The position numbers were made by a program, and so were the translations under genes. DNA of 31,362 nucleotides, taken from the NCBI GenBank assembly GCA_050747825.1, contig JBOGJG010000288.1, positions 1-31,362 of the forward strand, given 5' to 3'. The notes beneath the pieces were generated by a model. It ran no database searches. It was not told the DNA's origin and saw only the letters and a list, made by a program, of their open reading frames with translations. The DNA comes from JBOGJG01 sp050747825 (lineage in GTDB: Bacteria; Acidobacteriota; UBA6911; RPQK01; JBOGJG01). Positions 31,192-31,362 of this stretch are shown here, in pieces. Positions within the stretch are counted from its first letter, which is position 1, and each line of letters begins with the position of its first letter.

Positions 31192-31362
31192 CTAACAGCC
31201 TGTGGTAAAAGTCCTGAGGGGCCGTGCGCCAGGGAAGTGGCGGCGGCAATCCCCTGGCGCCCTTTGGGTTAGGGGCGGCGAGGACCCGTCTGCGGCGTTG
31301 CGGCTCCTGGACGATGCAAGGGCATCGCCGACGTCGCCGCGCCTTGCATCCGAGCCCTCGGC
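31192..31362. mobile_element. Possible end of a mobile element (palindromic right edge)
   Basis: After the last gene the sequence changes character. CTAACAGCCTGTGGTAAAAG is followed by a 9-base hairpin (GCGCCAGGG 31226-31234 with CCCTGGCGC 31252-31260) and a second one (GATGCAAGG 31313-31321 with CCTTGCATC 31342-31350). No reading frame looks like a protein. The AACAGCCTGT..AAAAGTC start resembles the terminal sequences I recall for IS1182-type elements, and the left edge of the window carries an IS1182-like transposase piece. The transposase itself, if any, lies beyond the window. Confidence 0.35.

Overview
The window (about 60% GC by eye) looks like chromosomal sequence from a free-living, polysaccharide-degrading bacterium. 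The best guess is an Acidobacteriota lineage, or a relative in the Planctomycetota/Verrucomicrobiota sphere. The reasons are the mix of families: a planctomycete-type cytochrome/PSD1 protein paired with a DUF1501 protein, formylglycine sulfatases, several Tat-exported enzymes (amidohydrolase, Gfo/Idh/MocA oxidoreductase, metallophosphoesterase, molybdenum hydroxylase) and a Cys-rich PCYCGC-like lipoprotein. The taxonomic call is inference. No rRNA, tRNA, CRISPR array or phage module was recognised.

Layout. 1-3475 is a gene graveyard: an IS1182-like transposase fragment, a frameshifted hypothetical gene, a TOTE-type primase-helicase gene with two internal deletions, the C-terminal end of a redoxin/DsbD-like secreted protein, and the C-terminal anchor of another protein. 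3469-5694 holds small housekeeping or stress genes (apaG, a SnoaL-like protein, a small Cys-rich membrane protein, an ABM monooxygenase and its overlapping partner). 5755-7093 is an adenylate/guanylate cyclase whose 5' part has been replaced, out of frame, by the start of an unrelated secreted protein. 7205-11847 is a plus-strand run: an exported alpha/beta hydrolase, an exported FAD-dependent oxidoreductase, a class-III aminotransferase and a Cys-rich lipoprotein. 11899-15195 is a tight minus-strand operon: Tat amidohydrolase, sulfatase, and an atypical aldo/keto reductase.

15200-17623 again contains debris: a paralogous amidohydrolase fragment, the tail of an OsmC gene, and a GH20 hexosaminidase that has lost its catalytic domain and is bordered by REP-like palindromes. 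An intact DEAD-box helicase lies between them. 17602-18583 is a Dps-like ferritin overlapping a [2Fe-2S] ferredoxin. Then come an exported NHL-type propeller protein, a Tat metallophosphoesterase, the DUF1501/PSD1-cytochrome pair (20890-25419), a MazG-like pyrophosphohydrolase, a two-subunit molybdenum hydroxylase (26022-28681), a second sulfatase and a Gfo/Idh/MocA oxidoreductase. The right edge carries palindromes that may be the end of a mobile element.

Taken together, the intact genes describe export-heavy breakdown of sulfated or aromatic organic matter (sulfatases, hydrolase, amidohydrolase, periplasmic redox enzymes). The most distinctive observations are the repeated pattern of genes fused to fragments across deletion junctions, the Dps-like/ferredoxin pair, and an aldo/keto reductase that lacks the canonical catalytic tetrad. 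No complete new defence system is visible; the only defence- or conflict-related gene recognised is the broken TOTE-type one.
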